Assembly: GCF_004803695.1 (NCBI RefSeq)
Contig: NZ_CP039393.1
Location: 1,178,001 to 1,242,000 of the forward strand
Length of the DNA stretch: 64,000 nucleotides
Origin: Muribaculum gordoncarteri
GTDB taxonomy: Bacteria > Bacteroidota > Bacteroidia > Bacteroidales > Muribaculaceae
Direction of reading: 5' to 3'
Shown: piece by piece, positions 1 to 8,267 of the stretch
Layout of the letters: each line of letters starts with the position of its first letter
How positions within the stretch are numbered: the first letter of the stretch is position 1
Program-made: the position numbers and the translations under genes
The notes under the pieces: model-generated
Database searches by the model: none
Told to the model about the DNA's origin: nothing
Seen by the model: the letters and a program-made list of their open reading frames with translations, nothing else

Positions 1-241
1 TCGACTTGGTAAATACCATTTCGAGGTCTTCGATGTTGGTGGCGTCGGCAGGAATTACTTCAGCGTTTAGTTTCTCGCCGAGTTTGCTCACGTCACCCAT
101 TCTTACAGCAACGGGGGTGTTTGACAGAGTGATGACAGCGCCTTCTTCAACAGCCTTCTCGGCGACTTTCCAGGCGATACTCATGTCGTTAAGCGCTCCG
201 AATATAATACCGCGCTTACCTTTCAATAAGTTATAACTCAT
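1..241 (-). CDS. fabI: Enoyl-[acyl-carrier-protein] reductase, 5' part only
   Basis: The N-terminal 80 codons of a minus-strand gene are present; the rest lies beyond the left edge. The protein starts MSYNLLKGKRGIIFGALND and continues with a short-chain dehydrogenase Rossmann fold. The GALNDMSIAW segment is the FabI-type nucleotide-binding motif, in which Ser replaces the usual third Gly. FabI reduces trans-2-enoyl-ACP with NAD(P)H in the last step of each fatty-acid elongation cycle in the cytoplasm. The start is chosen because it aligns with the family N-terminus and lies about 25 bases downstream of a predicted promoter. Family identification is from remembered homologues. Confidence 0.88.
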   Translation of the reverse strand, partial: MSYNLLKGKRGIIFGALNDMSIAWKVAEKAVEEGAVITLSNTPVAVRMGDVSKLGEKLNAEVIPADATNIEDLEMVFTKS

Positions 242-270
242 TAGAATCTATAAATTGTGATTTATGCCTG

Positions 271-278
271 CAAAGTTA
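271..278 (-). promoter_or_regulatory. Predicted -7 box for fabI
   Basis: On the minus strand the octamer reads TAACTTTG, a match to the Bacteroidetes -7 consensus TANNTTTG. It lies 30 bases upstream of the fabI start codon. I see no convincing -33 element. Confidence 0.5.
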
Positions 279-333
279 GCTATTTTTTCCGAAATATATA
301 GACATTCAGGGCCGTTACATAGCATTATTGGCG

Positions 334-996
334 TTATTTGGCCTTTTTTAGCTTGAATCCGGCCTGCAATCCGTCGTAGCTTTGGAGCATTGAGTTGATG
401 CTGTTTAGTGTCGAGTTGCCCGAGAATGACGCAAGTCGGTCGACAATTGTCATCAGTTTTGAAATGTCGAATGTCAATGTCAACTGGTTGCCTGCGAGTG
501 ACACGGCTGTGTTCGTGCTGCCTATGTTCACCTTGCCGGCGGCCTTGAACTTGAATATCAGAATACCTTTTTCAGTGCCTTGAGATATTGAACCCGATAG
601 TGATCCGCGTTTGAGCTTCATCGTGAAAGTGCTGTCGCTTGCCACTGTCAATACGAGATTCTCAAGTCCGGCACGTTGGTAGTAGGGCTTTATTTTGTTC
701 TCTATGGTTGCTGACGCAGCGGCGCCTCCGGCTTTCTTCAATAGATTTTCGCTCTTGAAAGTTACGGCAGGGGCGGTGTAGTTCCAGGTTCCTTCAAGAT
801 CGGCCGGTGTGACATCCGATTTTCCGAGTACATTTCCGAGAATCGAACCAAGAGCCGAGCCGGTTGAACCTTTGTCGGTATTGGTCGTGTCGTTCTTTGA
901 CGCAAGTCCTCTCAACGCCTCTTTCAGGTCGAATGACTGAGCTGAAAGTGACATGGAACACAATAATAATGCAACAATAGTGTAAATAGTCTTCAT
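334..996 (-). CDS. DUF4923 family exported protein
   Basis: A 220-residue protein with an N-terminal signal peptide (MKTIYTIVALLLCSMSLSAQ) and a mature part containing the LEGTWNYTAPAV segment typical of the Bacteroidales DUF4923 family. The family probably has a lipocalin-like beta structure; its function is unknown. The protein is likely periplasmic or outer-membrane associated. The gene starts 15 bases after the stop of the CBM9-like gene and has no -7 box in that gap, so it is probably the last gene of the lysE-like/CBM9-like unit. The family call is from pattern memory. Confidence 0.75.
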   Translation of the reverse strand: MKTIYTIVALLLCSMSLSAQSFDLKEALRGLASKNDTTNTDKGSTGSALGSILGNVLGKSDVTPADLEGTWNYTAPAVTFKSENLLKKAGGAAASATIENKIKPYYQRAGLENLVLTVASDSTFTMKLKRGSLSGSISQGTEKGILIFKFKAAGKVNIGSTNTAVSLAGNQLTLTFDISKLMTIVDRLASFSGNSTLNSINSMLQSYDGLQAGFKLKKAK

Positions 997-1011
997 TTTC
1001 GATCAAATAAT

Positions 1012-1677
1012 TTATGATAGTATAATATTCCCAAACGATTCGGGCTGGTGAAATGTTCTTTTTGTCGTGTCAAGCGGCATCCAGCTTAGGAAGTGGGGTT
1101 GCGATGTGCCTGATGCGCATTTGTAGAAGTTGCCTTTTATTGTCAGGGGAGTTCCGTCATACTTCAGTCCGAGCATATCGAGAGGAATGGCAATGAGTAC
1201 ATTCCAGGTGAAGAGTCCCTCCAGTTCGCGGAACGGACGATTGCCGCACGATGCGTAACACTTGATGCGTCCTATTGTCGACTCATCGATAAAAGAGCAG
1301 GCATTGTCACCGTCGCCCTCACAAATCATGCCTGATATGGTCCCGATACAATTTATCTCAAATGCATAGTATCGGTTGCTTTTGCTGTCAGGCTGCAGAT
1401 ATACGGCTACGCACGAATCTTCATGGACCGGTGTGTTGGGACGGTCGTTGATTGCACGCAGATAATTGCACCTGACGAAGAAGTCGATATAGAGCATGTC
1501 ATCGGAGTGGGCCATCGAGAAGGTTGTCAAGGGATGGTAGGGAAACTCCTTGTAGTCGATATTGTCGATTGGACGGCGTACACCGTTATCATCAAGAGCG
1601 TTTATAATTCCGTCGGTGCTCATTTCCCCCAAATTATCGATGCGGGGTACGATTAGATTGTCGATATTGCTGTTCAT
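1012..1677 (-). CDS. Carbohydrate-binding family 9-like protein
   Basis: A 221-residue protein starting MNSNIDNLIVPRIDN. The start is set at 1677 because that ATG overlaps the TGA stop of the upstream lysE-like gene (ATGA), a classic translational-coupling arrangement; the longer open frame into the upstream gene is not credible. The sequence has the CBM9-like beta-sandwich pattern: an early DVxMLYIDFFV-type strand, a YYAFEINCIG strand, and the closing FHQPESFGNIILS, which resembles the usual '...P..FG.L.F' ending of Bacteroidales CBM9_2 proteins. No signal peptide is visible, unlike secreted CBM9 enzymes, so its substrate and location are unclear. Confidence 0.75.
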   Translation of the reverse strand: MNSNIDNLIVPRIDNLGEMSTDGIINALDDNGVRRPIDNIDYKEFPYHPLTTFSMAHSDDMLYIDFFVRCNYLRAINDRPNTPVHEDSCVAVYLQPDSKSNRYYAFEINCIGTISGMICEGDGDNACSFIDESTIGRIKCYASCGNRPFRELEGLFTWNVLIAIPLDMLGLKYDGTPLTIKGNFYKCASGTSQPHFLSWMPLDTTKRTFHQPESFGNIILS

Positions 1678-2324
1678 TGTATAACGGTTATATAGTCTTT
1701 TATGCCCATGATTAATCCGATTATTGCCATGATCAACAGAATGCCTCCTATGATGCGGTTTATCAACCACAGTGAACGCACATTGAAGTGAGAACGCACC
1801 TTGTTTACGAAAAATGTAATGGTGAACCACCACAACAAGGCTCCCGAGAATATGGCGATATATCCCGAAATGTAGTGATAATACTTAAATTCAGGCAACA
1901 GGAAGTTGAAGCGGGCAAAAAGACCGATTATGAAAAATAGAATAAGCGGGTTGGAGAATGTGAGAAGGAATCCGGTTACGAAGTCCTTCCAGTAGGTGTT
2001 GGCTTGTTCGCTTGGAGTTGAAAGCGAGCGAGCGGGATTCTTGCGGAACAGGTAGAATGCAAATGCCGCCAGCACCAGCGAGCCGATTATCTGGAGCAAC
2101 AGTTGATTAGTTTCAACGAAGTCGGTTATGAACGACAGGCACAATCCCGTGAGCAGGCAATATATCAAGTCGCTGAGTGCGGCTCCGACGCCTGTGAAGA
2201 ATGCCGGCCACCGTCCCTTGTTGAGCGTACGTTGTATGCACAGCATGCCTATAGGCCCCATCGGTGCCGATATAAGTACACCGATAGCCATTCCGCGAAG
2301 CACTATGTATAGGAATGATGCCAT
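1674..2324 (-). CDS. LysE/RhtB family exporter
   Basis: A 216-residue integral membrane protein with about six hydrophobic segments. The early motif GVLISAPMGPIGMLCIQRTL is the signature of the LysE/RhtB amino-acid exporter family. The transported substrate cannot be told from sequence. The gene is preceded by its own predicted promoter and overlaps the CBM9-like gene by 4 bases (ATGA). Its C-terminal helix ends in IMGIKDYITVIQ. Confidence 0.85.
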   Translation of the reverse strand: MASFLYIVLRGMAIGVLISAPMGPIGMLCIQRTLNKGRWPAFFTGVGAALSDLIYCLLTGLCLSFITDFVETNQLLLQIIGSLVLAAFAFYLFRKNPARSLSTPSEQANTYWKDFVTGFLLTFSNPLILFFIIGLFARFNFLLPEFKYYHYISGYIAIFSGALLWWFTITFFVNKVRSHFNVRSLWLINRIIGGILLIMAIIGLIMGIKDYITVIQ

Positions 2325-2343
2325 ATCTCATTCTTTTATCATT

Positions 2344-2351
2344 CAAAGTTA
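2344..2351 (-). promoter_or_regulatory. Predicted -7 box for the lysE-like unit
   Basis: The minus strand reads TAACTTTG, matching TANNTTTG, 20 bases upstream of the lysE-like start and within the 76-base gap after rodA. This implies a separate transcript from the mre/rod block. Confidence 0.5.
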
Positions 2352-2400
2352 CACGAAATGAATGTAAAATGAAAGAGATTAGGGTAAAAATATATTCACA

Positions 2401-3867
2401 TTAGTAGCTCATATACTCGCGGCGCGCGGCGTCGATGCGCAGCATTATGAACAACAGGAACGTAAATCCCCATAATGAGGAGCCTCCATAGCTGAAAAAG
2501 GGCAGAGGAATGCCTATCACAGGGCATAGCCCGATCACCATTCCCACATTGATGGCGAGGTGGAAAATGAAATATGATGCGACACAGTAGGCATATACGC
2601 GCCCGAATGTAGTCGGCTGTCGTTCAGCGATGGAGAGTACTCTCAATATTAGAATCAGGAACAGCAGCAGTACGGCTGTAGTGCCTATGAAGCCCTCTTC
2701 CTCGCCGATGGTGCAGAATATGAAGTCGGTGTGCTGTTCCGGAACATATTTGAGCTTGGTCTGCGTTCCGTTCAGGAATCCCTTGCCGGCTATTCCGCCC
2801 GAACCTATGGCTATCTTGGACTGGTTGACATTGTATCCAGCACCTCTAAGGTCTTCTTCGATACCGAGCGACACCTTGATTCGCTGCTGCTGATGAGGCT
2901 TGAGGATGTCGTTGAACACCATGTTGACCGAGAACAGGAATCCTACTGCTACGATGGTGGCTCCGATGGTGACCAATATTTTTCGCGCAGGGAATTTTAT
3001 CATGAGGATAAGACAGTAGGATATAGCTACACCTATAGCCGAAAGGAAATACACCAATCCCGGTATCTCTACTTCGGCCAACGACAAAATCCATGCGGCT
3101 ATTCCTGTCACGAGAAACCATAACAACACATTTCGTGCTCCTATCATGTTTCGACAGTAGACAGCGAGCATTCCGGTCATGATCATCTCAATCATGATGA
3201 ACACCGCTACTTCGCCCGATGGAATGCCGAGTATTATTGTTTCGGTATATTTGACCGAAACGACGAAGAATACAACGGCACATAACGCGGCGGCAAGTAC
3301 AAGACCGCTCATGCCTTCACGATACAGGACGAAAAACAGTGCGAGGTAGGCAAGAGCCGAACCGGTTTCCTTCTGTGCAAGTATCAGGATGATAGGCAGG
3401 AATATTATAATCAGAGCCTTGACATAGTTGCCCGCGCTGAAATTCAGATTGAAATTGTAGGATGAGAATAGTTTGGCGAGTGCAAGAGCGGTAGCGAATT
3501 TTGCAAACTCGGCCGGTTGAAGACTCATTGGGCCGAGTACCAGCCACGACCGTGAGCCCTTGATGTCGGGGGCTACGAATATCGTGACGATGAGCAGTAA
3601 TATCATTAGCCCGTATATAGGATAAGCGTAGGCTTCATATACACGGAAATCTATCAGCAGTATTACCAATCCGGCAAAGAATGCGAGTCCGACCCATCGC
3701 AGCTGCTTGCCCGAAAATTCATCAAAAGAGAAAATGGAAGCGTTGTCGAAGTCGTAGCTTGCTGCATATATCGATACGACACCGCCCAATACAAGCAATG
3801 CATATATGACGACCGTTACCCAGTCGACATAACGTAGTATTGATGTATTAGTGTTTCTTGACTCCAC
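2401..3867 (-). CDS. rodA: Rod shape-determining SEDS glycosyltransferase RodA
   Basis: A 488-residue SEDS-family membrane protein that polymerises lipid II into glycan strands in the elongasome, working with the class B PBP encoded just upstream. Visible motifs are LQPAEFAKFATALALAKLF (early periplasmic loop/TM), VPEQHTDFIF with GEEEGF (the conserved loop) and GIPLPFFSYGGSSL near the C-terminus. It is longer than the roughly 370 residues of enterobacterial RodA because of an extra hydrophobic region in the middle, which I recall as usual in Bacteroidetes. The start codon lies 20 bases inside the PBP2 gene, indicating coupled translation. Confidence 0.93.
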   Translation of the reverse strand: MESRNTNTSILRYVDWVTVVIYALLVLGGVVSIYAASYDFDNASIFSFDEFSGKQLRWVGLAFFAGLVILLIDFRVYEAYAYPIYGLMILLLIVTIFVAPDIKGSRSWLVLGPMSLQPAEFAKFATALALAKLFSSYNFNLNFSAGNYVKALIIIFLPIILILAQKETGSALAYLALFFVLYREGMSGLVLAAALCAVVFFVVSVKYTETIILGIPSGEVAVFIMIEMIMTGMLAVYCRNMIGARNVLLWFLVTGIAAWILSLAEVEIPGLVYFLSAIGVAISYCLILMIKFPARKILVTIGATIVAVGFLFSVNMVFNDILKPHQQQRIKVSLGIEEDLRGAGYNVNQSKIAIGSGGIAGKGFLNGTQTKLKYVPEQHTDFIFCTIGEEEGFIGTTAVLLLFLILILRVLSIAERQPTTFGRVYAYCVASYFIFHLAINVGMVIGLCPVIGIPLPFFSYGGSSLWGFTFLLFIMLRIDAARREYMSY

Positions 3868-5713
3868 TGCTTATTATTGTGTTAGATTGTAACATTCGTT
3901 CCTCAAGATACTTTCGTTCAGGCGATATCTCTCCGTTGAGATACTTTTCCATCATCAGTGAACCGATGGGAACACCATAGGTTGCTCCGAAGCCGGCATT
4001 TTCGACATAGACGCATATCGCGATTTTCGGGTCGTGATAGGGTGCGAAACCTATGAATGCGGAATGGTCCTTTCCATGTGGGTTCTGAGCAGTACCTGTC
4101 TTTCCGCACACTTCTATTCCCGGAAGATTGGCAAGACGACATGTACCGCCTGTCACTGCCATGCGCATTCCTTCGGCCACATCCTCGAAGTGCTGACGGT
4201 CAATCGTCGGTATGCGCTTCTCCAGATATTGCGACGGCATTACAGTGTCCTGGATTGCCTTGACGACATGGGGAGTTATGAACCATCCTCGGTTGGCTAT
4301 TGTGGCACACAGGTTGGCTATCTGCAACGGAGTGGCAAGGATCTCACCTTGACCTATGGCTATTGATATGATCGTATTTGCGCTCCATCGTCCTTCGCCG
4401 TAAATCTTATTGTAGAATTGAGCGTTGGGGATGAAGCCTCGGCTTTCACCGGGCAAGTCGACTCCGAGCTTGTATCCGTAACCGAGTGACACGAGATGCT
4501 TTTTCCACACCTCAAATGCTTCAGCTACCGACCCGTATTTTGCGCGCTTACCGTCAAGCATGCCTTTAAGTCCCCAACAGAAGAATGCGTTGCACGATGT
4601 CTGAAGCGCCGGTTTAAGCGCTATGGGGGAGTAGTGGCCGTGACATCCTACACGCAATCCTCCTGAAATGAATCCGTGATAGCAAGGGTAGGTGGTCGAC
4701 AGCGTGATTATATCCTCTTGTCGCAATATAAGACCTTGCGACGGCTTGAATGTGGAGCCGGGCGGGTAGGCACCCATAAGGGCTCGGTCAAAGAGCGGCT
4801 TGTAGAAGTCATCCTTCAGAATACCGTAATTTTTTCCGCGCTCTCGGCCTACAAGCATCTTGGGGTCGTAAGTGGGACTGCTCACCATGGCAAGTATCTC
4901 GCCTGTTGCCGGCTCGATTGCAACTATGGCTCCGATCTTGTTGGCCATAAGTTCCTCGCCGTATTTCTGCAGTTCGATGTCGAGGCTCAATGTTAAGTCA
5001 CGACCCGAAACCGGTGCTACATCATGGGCTCCGTCCTCAAATTTTCCCTGAATGCGTCCGTAAGCGTCACGTATGAGTATCTCCACACCTTTTATGCCGC
5101 GCAGATACTCTTCGTAACTTTTCTCGACGCCGAGGTCGCCGCAATAGTCACCCGATGCGTAGTAGTTGTCACGCTCGATGTCACGCGCCGACACTTCACG
5201 AATGTTACCAAGCACATTTGCAGCGGCTGAATACATATATTGTCGCAATATGCGCTGCTGGATGAAGAATCCGGGATAACGGTAGAGCTTCTCCTGCAGG
5301 CGTCCGTAATCCTGGGCCGATATGTGGGTGATGAAGCGTTGCGGTGTATATGCCGAGTAACCGGGGTTCAATCGGCGGTCCTTCATGTCAAGCAACCGTT
5401 TCATGAACTGCTCCTTCGTTATATTCAATGTATTGCAGAAATCAACGGTGTCAAATTCCTGCACATTGCGTGGAATCATCATGACATCGTAGGCCGGCTG
5501 ATTATACACAACCAGCTCGCCGTTGCGATCGCGAATCATGCCGCGTGACGGATAAAGGGTCTTGCGCATGAATGCATTGGAATCGGCAAACTCCTTATAG
5601 CGACTGTCCATCACTTGCAGGCTGAAAAGCCTGATTATGAAAATGATTACAATCACTACTATGAATCCGCCTATTATATATTTGCGTTTCTCGAGGGTGT
5701 AGTCTTTTCTCAT
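3848..5713 (-). CDS. mrdA: Penicillin-binding protein 2 (elongasome transpeptidase)
   Basis: A 621-residue class B penicillin-binding protein. One N-terminal membrane anchor (about residues 12-32) is followed by a dimerisation domain and the transpeptidase domain, with the catalytic SxxK motif STFK at 320-323, SxN as SCN at 373-375 and KTG as KTGT at 538-541. It cross-links peptidoglycan during lateral growth with RodA. It overlaps rodA by 20 bases and follows mreD by 10 bases, so mreB-C-D-mrdA-rodA form one operon. All three active-site motifs are intact. Confidence 0.95.
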   Translation of the reverse strand: MRKDYTLEKRKYIIGGFIVVIVIIFIIRLFSLQVMDSRYKEFADSNAFMRKTLYPSRGMIRDRNGELVVYNQPAYDVMMIPRNVQEFDTVDFCNTLNITKEQFMKRLLDMKDRRLNPGYSAYTPQRFITHISAQDYGRLQEKLYRYPGFFIQQRILRQYMYSAAANVLGNIREVSARDIERDNYYASGDYCGDLGVEKSYEEYLRGIKGVEILIRDAYGRIQGKFEDGAHDVAPVSGRDLTLSLDIELQKYGEELMANKIGAIVAIEPATGEILAMVSSPTYDPKMLVGRERGKNYGILKDDFYKPLFDRALMGAYPPGSTFKPSQGLILRQEDIITLSTTYPCYHGFISGGLRVGCHGHYSPIALKPALQTSCNAFFCWGLKGMLDGKRAKYGSVAEAFEVWKKHLVSLGYGYKLGVDLPGESRGFIPNAQFYNKIYGEGRWSANTIISIAIGQGEILATPLQIANLCATIANRGWFITPHVVKAIQDTVMPSQYLEKRIPTIDRQHFEDVAEGMRMAVTGGTCRLANLPGIEVCGKTGTAQNPHGKDHSAFIGFAPYHDPKIAICVYVENAGFGATYGVPIGSLMMEKYLNGEISPERKYLEERMLQSNTIISSGVKKH

Positions 5714-5723
5714 AGTTTATACA

Positions 5724-6233
5724 CTAACGGCTTTGCGACATAATGCTGTCGAGTCCGAGCAAAAGCAAGAAAGATAAAAGTGTGCTGCACAGAATGCGAA
5801 GTGCGAGTTGCAGTACATTGAAGAATGAGAAGGCCTCGATAAGGAAAATAATCGTGCAGTAGAGCAATACGAGAGTAAACAGATACTTGACATAGACTTC
5901 CATGCCCAACGACCTGATTGATGGTTCGGGTATTGTCAATTCATCCTCACGCGGGAAATAGAGGTGGAGTATCGAACGGCGTGACATGGCGATTAGCGTG
6001 CATGCCAGGGCGTTCATGCCTTGAGTGTTGGCAAAGATGTCGACACTCAATCCTGCAAGGAACGAGAGAGTGAGTACCCAGTTGGTCGATAACGTGATCG
6101 GAAGGCTTATTATAAAATAGATGAATACAAAGGGCACGGCTACATTGAACAGGCAGATGTTGTTGAACACAATTGCCTGTGCCAAAACCAGAATGACGAA
6201 CAGTAATGAAAATTGTACTATGGACTTTGTCAT
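5724..6233 (-). CDS. mreD: Rod shape-determining protein MreD
   Basis: A 169-residue, very hydrophobic protein with about five membrane segments. It has weak motif content but the right size, and sits between mreC and mrdA with gaps of 17 and 10 bases. MreD is an inner-membrane member of the elongasome that links MreC to the RodA/PBP2 synthase. The assignment relies on position plus hydropathy, as usual for this poorly conserved protein. Confidence 0.88.
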   Translation of the reverse strand: MTKSIVQFSLLFVILVLAQAIVFNNICLFNVAVPFVFIYFIISLPITLSTNWVLTLSFLAGLSVDIFANTQGMNALACTLIAMSRRSILHLYFPREDELTIPEPSIRSLGMEVYVKYLFTLVLLYCTIIFLIEAFSFFNVLQLALRILCSTLLSFLLLLGLDSIMSQSR

Positions 6234-6250
6234 TGCCGATATTGTGGTTG

Positions 6251-7096
6251 TTAGTCGTTTTCCTCACCTGCGCTTATCGCATTGAGTTCATCTTTTATTT
6301 CATTGGTTATTACACGTACAGTGCTCAGTCGACTGAAGTCGGTGAACAGTTTTATACGCAACGCATAGAAGTTGTCGTCATGCTCCTTTTCGTGGCTTAT
6401 GATGGTTCCCACCGGTATGTCGGGGGGAAACACTGCCGAATATCCGCTTGTGACAATAGTGTCGCCTTTGCGGAATGTTTCATGTCGGGGCATCTCTTCA
6501 AGCAATGCTTCATCGGGGCTTTTTCCGTCCCACACGAGCGAGCCGAAATATTCGCGTCCCTTTACCTTACATGACAATCGCATCTTCGGGTTAAGAAGTG
6601 AAATCACCCTTGCCGTGTGATCGCCAACAATATTGACCATACCCACGACACCGTTCTGGTCGACTACTCCCATTTCGGGTCTTATAGAGTCGAGGGCTCC
6701 TTTTTCGATTGTGATGTAGTTGTGGGTGCGCGATATGCTGTTGCTGATTACATGCGCTATTATGAAGTCATAGGGCATCAATGCGCTGTCCAACTCAATG
6801 TCGGCCGCAGTAAGAGCCTCCTGATACTTCTGTATCTGCTTGCGGAGGTCGATTACTTCAAGTTCAAGGCTTGCATTGCGATGTTGCAGATCCTCGTTTA
6901 TATCGTGAAGATAAAAATAGGATGTGACATTGCTTGTGGCATTGTAGACCATTGAACTGACTTTGTTGGCCGATGTCAGATATATGTAGTGCTGATACGG
7001 GTTCTTCTGGAACAGCAGTGTGCAACTGATGACCACATAGAACAGGAATACCAGCCATGAGCTATAGCGTAATATGAAATCAAGTAGATTGCGCAT
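6251..7096 (-). CDS. mreC: Rod shape-determining protein MreC
   Basis: A 281-residue protein with an N-terminal membrane anchor (about residues 8-30), a coiled-coil stretch around residues 64-96 (HRNASLELEVIDLRKQIQ), then the paired beta-barrel domain with the conserved VVDQNGVVGMVNIVG region and VTSGYSAVFPPDIPVGTI. MreC is a bitopic, largely periplasmic elongasome scaffold that activates PBP2. It lies 99 bases downstream of mreB and 17 bases upstream of mreD. Confidence 0.93.
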   Translation of the reverse strand: MRNLLDFILRYSSWLVFLFYVVISCTLLFQKNPYQHYIYLTSANKVSSMVYNATSNVTSYFYLHDINEDLQHRNASLELEVIDLRKQIQKYQEALTAADIELDSALMPYDFIIAHVISNSISRTHNYITIEKGALDSIRPEMGVVDQNGVVGMVNIVGDHTARVISLLNPKMRLSCKVKGREYFGSLVWDGKSPDEALLEEMPRHETFRKGDTIVTSGYSAVFPPDIPVGTIISHEKEHDDNFYALRIKLFTDFSRLSTVRVITNEIKDELNAISAGEEND

Positions 7097-7195
7097 CGAT
7101 ACGTTTTACGCCCGCAAGGGATGTCGCCCGTAAGCGGCATCCCTCATAGGTCGTTATGATTTATTGATAGCGTTCTGTAATTGTAGTAGGCGTGA

Positions 7196-8215
7196 CTATC
7201 GAATAAGGAACTTGAACTTGTTGATGTTCTTAAGTGCCACACCTGTACCGCGTGCAACTGCAAGAAGGGGATCCTCGGCTATGTGGAAGGGAATACCGAT
7301 CTTGTCAACAAGACGCTTGTCAAGACCGCGCAACAATGCACCACCGCCGGCGAGCCATATTCCGTTACGCACGATGTCGGCATACAGTTCGGGAGGTGTC
7401 TGCTCAAGTGCGCTAAGCACGGCTGCCTCGATCTTGGATATCGATTTCTCGATACAATGTGAAATTTCCTGGTAGCTTACAGGAACTTCCATAGGCAGTG
7501 CCGTCATCTGGTTGGGGCCATGTACGATGTAATCCTCAGGCGGATTCTCAAGTTCGGTCAGTGCCGAGCCTACATTCATCTTGATGAGTTCGGCTGTGCG
7601 TTCACCCACTCTTAGGTTGTGGGCGCGACGCATGTGCTCCTGAATGTCGTCGGTGAGGTCGTCACCTGCAATCTGTATACTCTTGTTGCTCACGATGCCG
7701 CCGAGCGATATAACTGCGATTTCGGAGCTTCCGCCGCCTATGTCGACAATCATGTTGCCTTCGGGGGCCTGTACATCAAGTCCTATACCGAGGGCTGCTG
7801 CCATCGGCTCATATATCATGTATACATCGCGTCCGTCGGCGTGCTCCGATGAGTCACGCACGGCACGTATCTCTACTTCGGTCGAGCCTGAAGGGATGCC
7901 GACTACCATGCGGAGCGACGGTGAAAACCAATTGCTCTTGGCGCTTACCTTCTTTACAAGACCGCGAATCATCAATTCAGCGGCGTTGAAGTCGGCGATT
8001 ACGCCTTTGCGTAACGGACGCACGGTGCGTATGCCGTCGTGCTCTTTGCCTTGCATCTGCTGTGCCTCGTGACCTACGGCAATCAGTTTGCCGGTCTTTG
8101 AGTCAAGGGCCACAATCGAAGGCTCGTCGATTACGATTTTATCATTATGGATTATAATCGTATTGGCGGTACCAAGATCGATGGCTATTTCTTTAGTGAA
8201 AGAGAAAAGTCCCAT
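7196..8215 (-). CDS. mreB: Rod shape-determining actin homologue MreB
   Basis: A 339-residue actin-like ATPase. Visible motifs are the phosphate-1 loop AIDLGTANTIIIHND, the phosphate-2 loop VDIGGGSSEIAVISLGG and the adenosine motif GIWLAGGGALLRGLD. It polymerises beneath the inner membrane and orients elongasome movement. It starts 52 bases after purH on the same strand. I see no good -7 box in that gap, so it is probably co-transcribed with purH. Confidence 0.96.
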   Translation of the reverse strand: MGLFSFTKEIAIDLGTANTIIIHNDKIVIDEPSIVALDSKTGKLIAVGHEAQQMQGKEHDGIRTVRPLRKGVIADFNAAELMIRGLVKKVSAKSNWFSPSLRMVVGIPSGSTEVEIRAVRDSSEHADGRDVYMIYEPMAAALGIGLDVQAPEGNMIVDIGGGSSEIAVISLGGIVSNKSIQIAGDDLTDDIQEHMRRAHNLRVGERTAELIKMNVGSALTELENPPEDYIVHGPNQMTALPMEVPVSYQEISHCIEKSISKIEAAVLSALEQTPPELYADIVRNGIWLAGGGALLRGLDKRLVDKIGIPFHIAEDPLLAVARGTGVALKNINKFKFLIR

Positions 8216-8267
8216 TTTAAGTTTTTAAGATTTGCAATTAATGAGGAGAGGGGATGGTGTACTTATG